From positions 124,001 through 188,000 of the forward strand of contig NZ_FOSQ01000010.1 in the NCBI RefSeq assembly GCF_900114315.1: a stretch of DNA of 64,000 nt, in the 5' to 3' direction. The DNA comes from Falsiroseomonas stagni DSM 19981. Lineage in GTDB: Bacteria; Pseudomonadota; Alphaproteobacteria; Acetobacterales; Acetobacteraceae. Below, piece after piece: positions 51,641 through 60,058 of this stretch. How positions within the stretch are numbered: position 1 is the stretch's first letter; the number at the start of each line of letters is the position of its first letter. Below the pieces are notes generated by a model. It saw only the letters and a list, made by a program, of their open reading frames with translations, was not told the origin of the DNA and did no database searches. The translations under genes and the position numbers were made by a program.

Positions 51641-52987
51641 TCAGACCGGCAGGGTCGCCAGCGCCTGCAACCCGCCCCGCTGGCGGTTCTTGAGCACGAC
51701 ATCGCCGCCATGTGCCCGCAGGATGTTGCGCGCGATGGGCAGGCCGAGGCCGGTGCCGCCGGTCTCCCGGTTCCGGCTGGTCTCCAGGCGCCGGAAGGGC
51801 TGGAAGACGTTCTCCAACTCCGATTCGGGCACGCCCGGCCCCTCATCCTCCACCAGGATCCGCACCATGCCGGTGGCCGGTGGCACCAGGGTCAGCCGCG
51901 CCGCGCCGCCATAGGCCACGGCATTGCCGACCAGATTCGCCAGCGCCCGCTTCAGCGCGCCGGGCCGGGCCATGACGGTCAGGTGTTCAGGGCCTTCATA
52001 GGTGATGGCATCGGCGAAATCGGGCCGCGCATCCGCCGTCTCGTCCAGCACGGTGCGGCAGAGGGAGGCGAGGTCCACGGGGACCGAGGGCTCGCCGGTC
52101 GATTCGTCCCGCGCGAAGGCCAGGGTGGCGGCGATCATCGCCTCCATCTCATCGAGGTCCGCCAGCATCTTCCGGCGCTGCTCGTCATCATCCAGGAATT
52201 CGGCGCGGAGCTTGAGGCGCGTGATCGGCGTCTTCAGGTCATGGCCGATGGCGGCCAGCATCTGGGTGCGGTCGCCGACATAGCGGCGGATGCGTTCCGC
52301 CATGGTGTTGAAGGCGCGCGCGGCGGTCGCGACCTCGGAGGGCCCGTCCTCCGGCAGGGGGGGCGCGTTCACGTCCCGGCCGAGGCGATTCGCGGCCTCG
52401 GCGAGCGACCGGACCGGCCGCGTCAGCCGCCGCACGGCCCAGAGCGTCAGCAGCCCCGCCGCCAGCGTCATCAGCACGAAGGCGAAGAGGAAGTGCTCCG
52501 AATGCCAGGGGCGGGGCGGGGGGAATTCGAGCTTCAGGTTCAGCCAGCCATAATCCGGGAAGCGGAAGCTGACGGTCAGCACGTCCGGCCGCGGGTCGAA
52601 GGAGGCGATGACCTCCCTCGGCCGGAAGCGCGGCGGCGCGCCCATCATCGAATCCAGCCGGAACAGTCGGATCAGCGGCGGGGGCGGGGGCGGGAAGCCG
52701 TGACGGGCGGCGGGTTCGTAATCATAGGAGGCCCGAAGCCCCGGCGGCAGTTCGAGATCCGCCAGCATCCCGGCGCGGCGTTCGGGCGGCAATTGCAGCA
52801 GGCTGCGCCAGACGCTGAAGACGCGCTGCGATACCTCCCGCCCCTGTTGCAGGCGCTGCAGGTCCACGCGGTCCAGCGCATGGATGGTCAGGCCCGCCAC
52901 CTGGACCACCACCAGGCCGAAGAGCAGCACGGCCGCCGTGCGCCCCGCCAGGCTGCAGGGCCACAACCAGCGCAGCCAGCGGAACAC
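51641..52987 (-). CDS. Sensor histidine kinase (EnvZ-like)
   Basis: 448 residues from GTG 52987. Membrane helices at about 17-37 and 166-186 enclose a periplasmic sensor of about 130 residues with a run of prolines (FPPPPPPLIRLF). A HAMP domain (187-240) leads to the dimerisation box LAAIGHDLKTPITRLKL with phospho-His249. The ATPase boxes are LVGNAVAYGG (N), VEDEGPGVP (G1) and GGTGLGLPIARNI (G2). Its partner regulator is two bases upstream. Signal unknown. Confidence 0.95.
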   Translation of the reverse strand: MFRWLRWLWPCSLAGRTAAVLLFGLVVVQVAGLTIHALDRVDLQRLQQGREVSQRVFSVWRSLLQLPPERRAGMLADLELPPGLRASYDYEPAARHGFPPPPPPLIRLFRLDSMMGAPPRFRPREVIASFDPRPDVLTVSFRFPDYGWLNLKLEFPPPRPWHSEHFLFAFVLMTLAAGLLTLWAVRRLTRPVRSLAEAANRLGRDVNAPPLPEDGPSEVATAARAFNTMAERIRRYVGDRTQMLAAIGHDLKTPITRLKLRAEFLDDDEQRRKMLADLDEMEAMIAATLAFARDESTGEPSVPVDLASLCRTVLDETADARPDFADAITYEGPEHLTVMARPGALKRALANLVGNAVAYGGAARLTLVPPATGMVRILVEDEGPGVPESELENVFQPFRRLETSRNRETGGTGLGLPIARNILRAHGGDVVLKNRQRGGLQALATLPV

Positions 52988-52989
52988 TG

Positions 52990-53718
52990 TCAGCCACGCT
53001 CCACGGTCGAGGCCAGGACATAGCCCCCGCCGCGGACGGTCTTGATGACCTGCGGGTTGCGCCCGTCATCCTCCAGCTTGCGGCGGAGGCGGGAGACGGC
53101 GACATCGATCGCCCGGTCGAAGGGCCCCGCCTGCCGACCGCGCAGCAGGTCCATCAGCATGTCGCGCGTCAGCACGCGGTTCGGGCGTTCCACCAGCACC
53201 ATCAGCAATTCGTATTCGCCGCCGGTCAGCGGCACCTCCACCCCCTGAGGGTTCAGCAGGCGGCGGCGGGCGGGTTCCAGCACCCAGCCGGAGAAGCGGA
53301 TGACCTTGGCGGGCGGTTCCTGGGACGGGCCCGTGCTGCTGTCCGCCGTCGCGCGGCGCAGCACGGCGCGGATGCGGGCCAGCAATTCGCGCGGGTTGAA
53401 GGGCTTCGCGACATAGTCGTCCGCGCCGAGTTCGAGGCCGACGATGCGGTCCGTCTCCTCCCCCATCGCGGTCAGCATCACGATCGGCACTTCCGACTGG
53501 GTGCGCAGCCAGCGTGCCAGGTCGAGGCCCGATTCCCCCGGCATCATCAGGTCCAGCACCACCAGGTGGTAGCGGCCTAGCGGCCATAGTTTCCGCGCTT
53601 CCCGCGCATCGCGCGCGGCGGTGACGCGGAGCGACTGCTTCTCCAGGAACTTCGTCAGAAGCTCCCGGATCTCGCGGTCATCATCGACGATCAGGATATG
53701 CGGTGCGGTGGCGTCCAT
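52990..53718 (-). CDS. OmpR family response regulator
   Basis: 242 residues from ATG 53718. Receiver domain: acidic pair in LIVDDDREI, phospho-Asp56 in VVLDLMMPGESG, Thr in MLTAMGEE and Lys in YVAKPFNPREL. C-terminal winged helix: LTGGEYELLMVLVERPNRVL and DVAVSRLRRKLEDDGRNPQV then KTVRGGGYVL. No ribosome site precedes this ATG, but TATGTT lies 13 bases upstream, so the transcript could be almost leaderless. A longer frame from 53781 is less natural. Confidence 0.94.
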   Translation of the reverse strand: MDATAPHILIVDDDREIRELLTKFLEKQSLRVTAARDAREARKLWPLGRYHLVVLDLMMPGESGLDLARWLRTQSEVPIVMLTAMGEETDRIVGLELGADDYVAKPFNPRELLARIRAVLRRATADSSTGPSQEPPAKVIRFSGWVLEPARRRLLNPQGVEVPLTGGEYELLMVLVERPNRVLTRDMLMDLLRGRQAGPFDRAIDVAVSRLRRKLEDDGRNPQVIKTVRGGGYVLASTVERG

Positions 53719-53799
53719 GGCTGTAACATAGCGCGCGCGCGCCCAGGCCGAAGCGCCATCCGCGCGCGGATGTTGCGGCATGTGACGGGGGCGGCGCGC

Positions 53800-53944
53800 G
53801 CAACGAAGCGTTGCACTTCCTGACCTTTGGCCCCCTCGGCCCGTAACCTTCGTGTGGTCATATGCGAAGCATCAGGCGCCACCCCCGCCGCGGAACCCCG
53901 GCTTCCCCCCGCGGCGGCGACCCCCCTCGCTCCCCGGGGTGGCG
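53800..53944. repeat. Nested inverted repeats upstream of alkA
   Basis: GCAACG-AAG-CGTTGC lies near 53800. Then CGCCACCCC (53877-53885) pairs with GGGGTGGCG (53936-53944), and inside it CCGCCGCGG (53885-53893) pairs with CCGCGGCGG (53909-53917). The nested stem ends 19 bases before the alkA ATG, so a 5' structure in the alkA mRNA is possible. Confidence 0.6.
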
Positions 53945-53963
53945 TCGTGTAGTGGCGGCGGGG

Positions 53964-54674
53964 ATGGCACCCTCCCTCCCATCCCCGCCGCCCTTCTTCC
54001 CCCATCCGCCGGATTGGGCGCGGGACGGGCTTGCCGCCCTGGCGGTGATCGACCCGGACATGGCGCGGATCGAGCAGACGGCCGGGCCGCTGCCCTGGCG
54101 GTCCCGCCCGGCGGGTTTCGCGGGCCTGCTGCGGACCATCTGCGGGCAGCAGATCTCCAACCAGGCGGCGGGGGCCATCTGGGGGCGGCTTTCCGCCATC
54201 CCCGGCGCGCTGGACCCCGCGGGGCTGCTGGCGCTGGATGATGCGACGCTCTGCGGCGTGGCCGGCCTGTCCCGGCCCAAGGCGGCACATGCGCGGTCCC
54301 TCGCCACGGCCATCCGGGACGGCACGCTGCGGATCGATGAACTGGGCGGGATGGGGGATGAGGAGGCGGTCGCGCACCTCTCCGCCATCCGCGGCCTGGG
54401 ACGCTGGACGGCGGAGGTGCATCTGCTGTTCGCCCATGACCGGCGCGACATCTTTCCCAGTGGCGACATCGCGCTGGCGGCCAGCGTGGTGCATCTGAAG
54501 GGGCTGGCGGAACGGCCGAAACCCAAGGCGCTGGCGGCCTACGCGCTGCGCTGGCAGCCCTGGCGGGGGCTCGCCGCGCGGCTGCTGTGGCACCATTGGC
54601 GCCAGGTGACGGGGCGGCCGTTGATCGAGGATGGCTTGCCGCTTGCCCCGCCCGGCGCCACCGTCCCCGCATGA
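53964..54674 (+). CDS. alkA: DNA-3-methyladenine glycosylase II
   Basis: 236 residues from ATG 53964; a start at 53862 would add an Arg/Pro-rich stretch encoded by the nested repeat and is rejected. The HhH-GPD fold is evident: GLLRTICGQQISNQAAGAIW, the hairpin LSAIRGLGRWTAEVHLLF and the catalytic Asp168 in FPSGDIAL. It removes alkylated purines in base excision repair. It lacks the N-terminal AlkA domain of E. coli and so is the short type. The next start overlaps its stop (ATGA). Confidence 0.93.
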   Translation: MAPSLPSPPPFFPHPPDWARDGLAALAVIDPDMARIEQTAGPLPWRSRPAGFAGLLRTICGQQISNQAAGAIWGRLSAIPGALDPAGLLALDDATLCGVAGLSRPKAAHARSLATAIRDGTLRIDELGGMGDEEAVAHLSAIRGLGRWTAEVHLLFAHDRRDIFPSGDIALAASVVHLKGLAERPKPKALAAYALRWQPWRGLAARLLWHHWRQVTGRPLIEDGLPLAPPGATVPA

Positions 54675-55834
54675 GCCTTTCCGCCCGCATCCGCGCGACC
54701 GCCGCCCCCCCGATTCCCGCCGCCCGCGCCTGGGCCGCGCGCTATGCCGGACAGGCCGGGCCGGCGCTGGACCTGACGCAGGCGGTGCCGGGCTACCCGC
54801 CGCCGCCCGAACTGCTGGCGAAGCTCGGCGAGGCCGCGGGCAGCGCGGCCTGCGCGGGCTACGGCCCCATCGCCGGCGACACGGCGCTGCGCGAGGCGCT
54901 GGCCGAGGATATGGCCCGCTTCTACGGCGCGCCGATCACGGGGGCGGATGTCGCCATCACCGCCGGCTGCAACCTGGCCTTCGCCATGACCATGGCCGTG
55001 CTGGCGGCGGAGGGGGAGGGCGTGCTGATTCCCACCCCCTGGTATTTCAACCATGAGATGGCGCTGACCATGCAGGGCGTGCGCGCCGTGCCGCTGCCCA
55101 CGCGGGCGGAGGACGGCTTCGTGCCCAGCGTCGCGATGGCCGACCTCATCATGAAGGCCGCCACCATCAAGGCGGTGGTGCTGGTCAGCCCCAACAACCC
55201 GACCGGCGCCGTCTATCCGCCGGAGGTCATCCGGGCCTTCGCCGATCTCTGCCGCCGCCGTGGCGCGATGCTGGTGCTGGACGAGACCTACCGGGATTTC
55301 CTCCGCCCGGACCAGTCGCCGCCCCACGCGCTGTTCCAGGACCCGGACTGGGGCGATGTGCTGGTCCACCTCTACAGCTTCTCCAAATCCTACTGCATCC
55401 CGGGGCACCGGCTGGGCGCCATCGCCTGCGGGCCGGCCTTCCGGGCGGAACTCGACAAGGCACTCGACACCTTCCAGATCTGCCCGCCGCGGCCGGCGCA
55501 GACGGCGCTGAGCTGGGCCATCCCCGCGCTGCGCGACTGGCGGGACGGCAACCGCGCGCTGATGGCGGACCGGGCGCGCGCCTTCCGCGATGGCGTGTCG
55601 CAGCTGCCGGGCTGGCGGCTGGATGCCATCGGCACCTATTTCGCCTATCTCCGCCTGCCCGAGGGCGCGCCCGATGCGCTGGCCTCCGCCGAGAAACTGG
55701 CGGCGGAGCAGGGGCTGATGGGCCTGCCCGGCCCCTTCTTCGGACCGGGGCAGGATCGCCATATCCGCCTTGCCTTCGCCAATGCGGGGCTGGAGGTGCT
55801 GGCCCAGGTGCCAGGCCGCCTCGCCAACCTGTAG
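54671..55834 (+). CDS. PLP-dependent aminotransferase, class I/II
   Basis: 387 residues from ATG 54671, coupled to alkA. Fold type I markers: ITAGCNLAFAM, VLIPTPWYFNHEMALTM, LVSPNNPTGAVYPPEVI with the Asn that binds the PLP ring, VLDETYRDFL with the PLP Asp, and Lys239 in YSFSKSYCIPGHRLGA. A C-terminal Arg for the substrate carboxylate is in IRLAFAN. Amino-donor specificity is unknown. Its place after a repair gene is probably chance. Confidence 0.93.
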   Translation: MSLSARIRATAAPPIPAARAWAARYAGQAGPALDLTQAVPGYPPPPELLAKLGEAAGSAACAGYGPIAGDTALREALAEDMARFYGAPITGADVAITAGCNLAFAMTMAVLAAEGEGVLIPTPWYFNHEMALTMQGVRAVPLPTRAEDGFVPSVAMADLIMKAATIKAVVLVSPNNPTGAVYPPEVIRAFADLCRRRGAMLVLDETYRDFLRPDQSPPHALFQDPDWGDVLVHLYSFSKSYCIPGHRLGAIACGPAFRAELDKALDTFQICPPRPAQTALSWAIPALRDWRDGNRALMADRARAFRDGVSQLPGWRLDAIGTYFAYLRLPEGAPDALASAEKLAAEQGLMGLPGPFFGPGQDRHIRLAFANAGLEVLAQVPGRLANL

Positions 55835-55846
55835 GAACCCGCCGCC

Positions 55847-56584
55847 ATGACCGAGCAAGCCCCCGAGGTCTGCACCCCCGATGGCTGCGGCCCCGCCGCT
55901 GCCACCGACGCGCCTGTCGCCCTGGCCCCCGCGCCGTCCGGGACCATTGACGTCATCTCCGACGCCATCTGCCCCTGGTGCTGGATCGGCAAGCGCAACA
56001 TGGAAGCCGCGCTGGCCGAACTCGGCGAGCAGGGCCTGCATTTCGCGGTCCGCTGGCGCCCCTATCAGCTCAACCCCGACATGCCTGTGGAGGGGGTGGA
56101 GCGCGCGGCCTATCGCACGGCCAAGTTCGGATCGCTGGAGCGCAGCCGCCAGATGGATGCGCGGCTGGTGGAGGCGGGGAAGGTCGTGGGCCTCGATTTC
56201 CGCTTCGACCGCATGATCCGCACCCCCAATACCGTCGCCGCGCATCGGGTGATCCGCTTCGCCGAGCAGGCCGACCGGCAGGATGCGGTGGTGGAGGCGC
56301 TGTTCCGCGCCTATTTCAACGAAGGCCGCGACATCGGCGACCATGCCGTGCTGGCGGCGGTCGCGGCGGAAGCGGGCCTCGATGGCGTGGCCGCCATGCT
56401 GGCTTCCGACGAGGGCGCGCAGGAGGTCCTGGCGGAGGACATGGCGGCGCGGCGCGCGGGCCTCGATGGCGTGCCCTCCTTCCTCATGGAGCGGCACCTG
56501 CTGTTCAGCGGCGCGATGCCGGGCCCGAACATGGCGGACGCCTTCCGCCGGGCGCATGCGATCCTCTCAGCCCGCGCCGCGTGA
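55847..56584 (+). CDS. DsbA family oxidoreductase (FrnE-like)
   Basis: 245 residues. The thioredoxin-like active site is CPWCW (Cys42 and Cys45) in ISDAICPWCWIGKRN, and the cis-Pro is in LDGVPSFLMERHLLFSGAM. There is no signal peptide, and the N-terminal tail has two Cys (VCTPDGCG) that might bind metal. FrnE-type proteins act in the cytoplasm on thiols or polyketides. Its stop TGA lies inside the first of three 27-bp palindromic repeats. Confidence 0.92.
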   Translation: MTEQAPEVCTPDGCGPAAATDAPVALAPAPSGTIDVISDAICPWCWIGKRNMEAALAELGEQGLHFAVRWRPYQLNPDMPVEGVERAAYRTAKFGSLERSRQMDARLVEAGKVVGLDFRFDRMIRTPNTVAAHRVIRFAEQADRQDAVVEALFRAYFNEGRDIGDHAVLAAVAAEAGLDGVAAMLASDEGAQEVLAEDMAARRAGLDGVPSFLMERHLLFSGAMPGPNMADAFRRAHAILSARAA

Positions 56585-56640
56585 AACGCGGTCCGGTCCC
56601 GCGCCGCGTGAAACGCGGTCCGGTCCCGCGCCGCGTGAAG
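56573..56640. repeat. Three 27-bp tandem repeats with stop codon in the palindrome
   Basis: CCGCGTGAAACGCGG (CCGCGT-GAA-ACGCGG) with CCGGTCCCG spacers recurs every 27 bases; GTGAA sits at 56581, 56608 and 56635, the last copy ending in a changed base. The first GTGAA contains the TGA stop of the FrnE-like gene. Same period and same stop-in-palindrome design as at 6876-6944, but with different stem bases. Confidence 0.85.
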
Positions 56641-56724
56641 CACGGCGACACGAAGTCACGCCCCGCGTGAATTCCTTGTCAAACCGTCGCGCGCTAGGCT
56701 CCCGCAACTCAGGGGAGCCTCGCG

Positions 56725-57282
56725 ATGGAATGGGTGATTCTCGGGATCGTCGTCCTGCTGCTGCTGTGGCTGGTCGTCGTCTACAACCGCCTGGTGGCGC
56801 TGCGTCAGTCCACCGGCCAGGCCTGGGCGGATATCGAGGTCCAGCTCAAGCAGCGGCATGACCTGATCCCCAATCTGGTGGAGACGGTGAAGGGCTATGC
56901 GGCGCATGAACGCGGCACGCTCGACGCCGTGGTGCAGGCGCGCAATGCCGCCGTTTCCGCCAACGGCCCCGAAGCGGCCTCTGCCGCGGAGGGCCAGCTT
57001 TCCGGTGCGCTGGGGCGGCTGTTTGCGCTGTCGGAAGCCTATCCCGACCTCAAGGCCAATACGAACTTCCTGTCCCTGCAGGGGGAGTTGTCGGCGGTGG
57101 AGGGCAAGATCGCCGCCGCGCGGCGCTTCTTCAACAGCGCGGTGGCGGAATTCAACAGCGCCATCCAGTCCATCCCGGCCGTGTTCTTCGCGGGCAGCCT
57201 GGGCTTCACGCCCCGCGGCTTCTTCGAACTGGCGGAGAATGAACGCGCGGCCGTCAACACCGCGCCCACGGTGAAGTTCTAG
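56725..57282 (+). CDS. LemA family protein
   Basis: 185 residues. One N-terminal membrane helix (ILGIVVLLLLWLVVVYNRLV) is followed by the coiled LemA domain: QAWADIEVQLKQRHDLIPNL, VKGYAAHERGTLDAVVQARN, LKANTNFLSLQGELSAVEGK and a C-terminal GFTPRGFFEL. LemA proteins are N-out membrane proteins of unclear function, often next to an M48 peptidase, as here (next gene five bases on). Confidence 0.95.
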   Translation: MEWVILGIVVLLLLWLVVVYNRLVALRQSTGQAWADIEVQLKQRHDLIPNLVETVKGYAAHERGTLDAVVQARNAAVSANGPEAASAAEGQLSGALGRLFALSEAYPDLKANTNFLSLQGELSAVEGKIAAARRFFNSAVAEFNSAIQSIPAVFFAGSLGFTPRGFFELAENERAAVNTAPTVKF

Positions 57283-57287
57283 CCCCG

Positions 57288-58616
57288 ATGCAGGCCACCG
57301 GCCTTCGCACCCATGGATGGAACACCGCGCTGCGGTCCATCCTGCTGCTGGCCGGCTTCCCCTTCCTGCTGGTCGCCATGGGCTATGCCATCGCGCTGTT
57401 CCTGGTGGCCTGGGACGCGCCGACCGTCGCCAAGGGCTTCGCCCAGGCCTGGCGGCTGCTGCCGACCATCATCCCATTGGCCCTGGTCGTCGCCGCGATC
57501 TGGTTCGCCATCGCCTGGAAGGCCAACCTCCGCATCCTGGAAATCGCCAGCGGCGCGAAGCGGGTGGCCGACCCGCGCGACGAACCACGCCTGTGGCGCC
57601 TGGCGGAGGAACTCTGCATCGCCCGCGGCATGACGCTGCCGCGGCTTTCCGTCATCGAAAGCCCCGCCCGCAACGCCTTCGCCGCGGGGCTGACGCCCGA
57701 CCGATCCATGGTCGCCGTCACGCGCGGACTGATGGACGCGCTGGACGACCGGGAGCTTTCCGCCGTGCTCGCCCATGAACTCGCGCATATCCGCAACGGC
57801 GATGCGCGGATCGGCGTCATCGCAACCGTCTTCTGCGGCGTCATCACCCTTGTCACCGATGGCGTCTGGAACATCCTGAAGGCGATGCGGCATGTGCGGC
57901 TGGGCGGCGGCGGGCGGTCATCCTCCTCCTCCTCCTCCAGCCGCAGCGGCAACAGCGGCGGCGCGGGTGTCGTCGTCGTCCTCATCCTCGTCGCCATCGT
58001 CATCGCGGTGATGGCGCATGTGCTGGCGATCGTGCTGCGCATGGCGCTGTCGCGGAACCGCGAATACCTGGCCGATACCGGGGCGGTGGAGATGACGCAG
58101 GACGCGGATGCGATGATCAGCGCGCTCCGCAAGGTCGCGCAGCGGCCGCAATTGCCGGAGGTCGCCGAACAGGTCCGCGCGCTGTTCCTGCATGACCGGG
58201 CGCTGAGCCGCAATGTCGGCTGGTTCGCCACCCACCCGCCCATCGAACGGCGGATCGAGGCGCTGGTCCGCTACGCCGGCGGGCACGATCCGGGGCCGCT
58301 GCCGGAGATCGCGGACGATCCCCCTCCGGCGGAAGACGCCACGGACCCCGACGCCACCCTCGCCCCCTGGAAGCCGGAACACGCGCCCGCCTTTGCCGGC
58401 GGCGGCGAAGCCTCCCCCTGGGCGCCCGGCACCGCAGAGCAGACCGCGCCGCTGGCGCCGCGGTCCGAGCAGCAGGAAAGGCTGGACGCCATGGCCGCCT
58501 TCGCCCGCACCCTTGATGCCGGGATCATGCAGAACCAGGCGAAGCGGGAGGAAGCGCGGCGCGAAGGCCGCAACCCGGACGAGGCCGCGCCACCGCCGCC
58601 CCACCGCCCACGCTGA
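57288..58616 (+). CDS. M48 family membrane metallopeptidase
   Basis: 442 residues. Zinc motif HELAH (His163-Glu164-His167) in LSAVLAHELAHIRNGD, third ligand Glu in SRNREYLADTGAVE. Membrane helices lie at about 18-42, 58-78, a third near 172-195 and a fourth near 225-250, in HtpX-like topology. Between the last two is a run of eight Ser (in GGGGRSSSSSSSSRSGNSGG), encoded by repeated TCC. A Pro/Glu/Ala-rich C-terminal tail (about 325-442) is absent from HtpX. It is coupled to lemA. Membrane protein quality control is the likely role. Confidence 0.92.
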   Translation: MQATGLRTHGWNTALRSILLLAGFPFLLVAMGYAIALFLVAWDAPTVAKGFAQAWRLLPTIIPLALVVAAIWFAIAWKANLRILEIASGAKRVADPRDEPRLWRLAEELCIARGMTLPRLSVIESPARNAFAAGLTPDRSMVAVTRGLMDALDDRELSAVLAHELAHIRNGDARIGVIATVFCGVITLVTDGVWNILKAMRHVRLGGGGRSSSSSSSSRSGNSGGAGVVVVLILVAIVIAVMAHVLAIVLRMALSRNREYLADTGAVEMTQDADAMISALRKVAQRPQLPEVAEQVRALFLHDRALSRNVGWFATHPPIERRIEALVRYAGGHDPGPLPEIADDPPPAEDATDPDATLAPWKPEHAPAFAGGGEASPWAPGTAEQTAPLAPRSEQQERLDAMAAFARTLDAGIMQNQAKREEARREGRNPDEAAPPPPHRPR

Positions 58617-58622
58617 AACCGA

Positions 58623-59261
58623 TCAGGCCGTCTCCAGCATCGCCTGGCGCAGCTTGCGCACGGCACTGCCCGGCGTCGTCACCACGGGCCGGCCCGTCGC
58701 CTCCGCCACCAGATCAGCCGCGCGCGCCAGGCTGAACTGGCCGAGCAGCACCACGTCGCAATCCTTGAGCGCGCGGGACGCCTCCGCCGCCAGGCGGTCA
58801 TGCGTCGCCAGGTCGCCCGCATCCAGCGCCGCCAGCGCCCCGGGCGCCAGGCAGGGCACCAGATCCACCCCCGGCGGGAACTCCGGCGGCATGGAAGCCA
58901 GGGTGCCCGGGAAGGTTGCCAGCAGACCGATGCGGCGGCCGATCCCCACCGCCTCCTCGATCGCGGCCTCGTTCGGCTTCAGCACGGGCAGCGGCGCGAC
59001 ATCCGCGGCCACGGCATCGATGCACGGCCCGAAGGCGGAACAGGAGAACAGGATGCCCTGCGCGCCCGTGCCGACGGCATAGCGGCCGAGCGTGCGGAAC
59101 CGCTCCGTCATCGCGGGCGTCAGCACGCCATCCCGCGCCAGATCGGCCGAGAGGCTGTCATCCAGCAGGTTCATCAGCGTCGCTTCCGGCCATAACTCCC
59201 GGAAGGCTGCCTCGATCGGCGGCGGCGAATGCCGCAGCGCATGGATCAGCGCGATGCGCAT
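58623..59261 (-). CDS. Asp/Glu racemase superfamily protein
   Basis: 212 residues from ATG 59261 (GAGGGG upstream). The first catalytic Cys is in ILFSCSAFGPCIDA. The second half has VVLLGQFSLARAADLV where a second Cys (usually C(S/T)) would be expected; a Gln-Phe pair stands there. Family members racemise Asp, Glu or hydantoins, or decarboxylate malonates. It is the second such enzyme in the window (see 6115-6885), also with one of the two Cys replaced. It is five bases from the secreted protein gene upstream. Confidence 0.85.
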   Translation of the reverse strand: MRIALIHALRHSPPPIEAAFRELWPEATLMNLLDDSLSADLARDGVLTPAMTERFRTLGRYAVGTGAQGILFSCSAFGPCIDAVAADVAPLPVLKPNEAAIEEAVGIGRRIGLLATFPGTLASMPPEFPPGVDLVPCLAPGALAALDAGDLATHDRLAAEASRALKDCDVVLLGQFSLARAADLVAEATGRPVVTTPGSAVRKLRQAMLETA

Positions 59262-59266
59262 GCCCC

Positions 59267-59713
59267 TCAATTCCCCACGCAACGCAGTAGGGGAGAGGGG
59301 AACTCGGCGCAATTCGGGAACACGATCTCATTCGGCCCGCGCCGCTCCACCCGCAGGCTGTTGGGCCCGCCCGGGCAGCCGAAGCCGATATCCGTGGGCA
59401 GGCGCGCCCCCAGCGGCCCCGACTGCGCCGGCACCGGCACCAGGCGGAACTCCAGCGCATCCGGCCCGGTCGCCACCGTCTCGATCAACCGCTGGCGATA
59501 GGGGACATCGAAGACCGAGGCGCGCATCACGACATCACGCGTGAAGATGACACTGGGCTGGCCCGTGCAGCGCGGACCGCTCGTCTCCCCCGGCGGGAAG
59601 ACACCGCCGGTCCAGGACCCGAACACCCAGGCATGCGGCGGATCACCCTGCTGGGCATCCGCACTGCCACCCAGGGCCAAGGCCACACCCACCACCAGCA
59701 TCCAGCGTCGCAT
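59267..59713 (-). CDS. Secreted protein of unknown function, 148 aa
   Basis: ATG 59713 behind GGGGAGCGGGG. A signal peptide (RRWMLVVGVALALGGSADAQ) leads to a 128-residue mature protein with four Cys (GPRCTG, GFGCPG, PNCAEF, RCVGN) that probably form two disulfides. The domain opens with AWVFGSWTGGVFPPG, which is shared by small periplasmic proteins of Acetobacteraceae. No function is known to me. Confidence 0.78.
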   Translation of the reverse strand: MRRWMLVVGVALALGGSADAQQGDPPHAWVFGSWTGGVFPPGETSGPRCTGQPSVIFTRDVVMRASVFDVPYRQRLIETVATGPDALEFRLVPVPAQSGPLGARLPTDIGFGCPGGPNSLRVERRGPNEIVFPNCAEFPSPLLRCVGN

Positions 59714-60058
59714 GCCCCGCTCCCCGCTCCCCGCTCGTCCGGCCCATGATAACCCGCCGCGCTGGCAGGGCACACCCCCGGGGGCGGTGACGGGGCGGCG
59801 CGTTGGTGGACGCAGAGAGGGGCGCTGCCCCTCTCCGCACCTCACCCCGCCAGGGGGCAGCGGCCCCCTGGACCGCGAGGTTTCATCGGAAGTCAGGAGA
59901 GGGGCACCGCGGTCGCGCTGGACATGAGCGCGCTCCGGGCCCCTCTCCTGCCTTCCGATCAATTCATGGGTTCCCAAGGGCCCGCTGGCCCTTGGCAGGG
60001 TTGGGGTATCGGGGAAGGGACGGCGTCCCTTCCCCGGGCAACCGGCGCAGCCCTCCGG
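59714..60058. repeat. Five-hairpin extragenic cassette, copy 2 (59815-60035) and flanks
   Basis: 345 bases without a gene. Hairpins in the same order as at 2464-2656: H1 59815-59835 (core GGGGCGCTGCCCC), H2 59850-59871 (CCAGGGGGCAGCGGCCCCCTGG, shown in part), H3 arms 59887-59905 and 59939-59957, H4 59974-59995 (loop CCCGCTGG) and H5 60011-60035 (GGGACGGCGTCCC). Loops match copy 1 while stems differ, so structure is conserved more than sequence. Confidence 0.75.
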
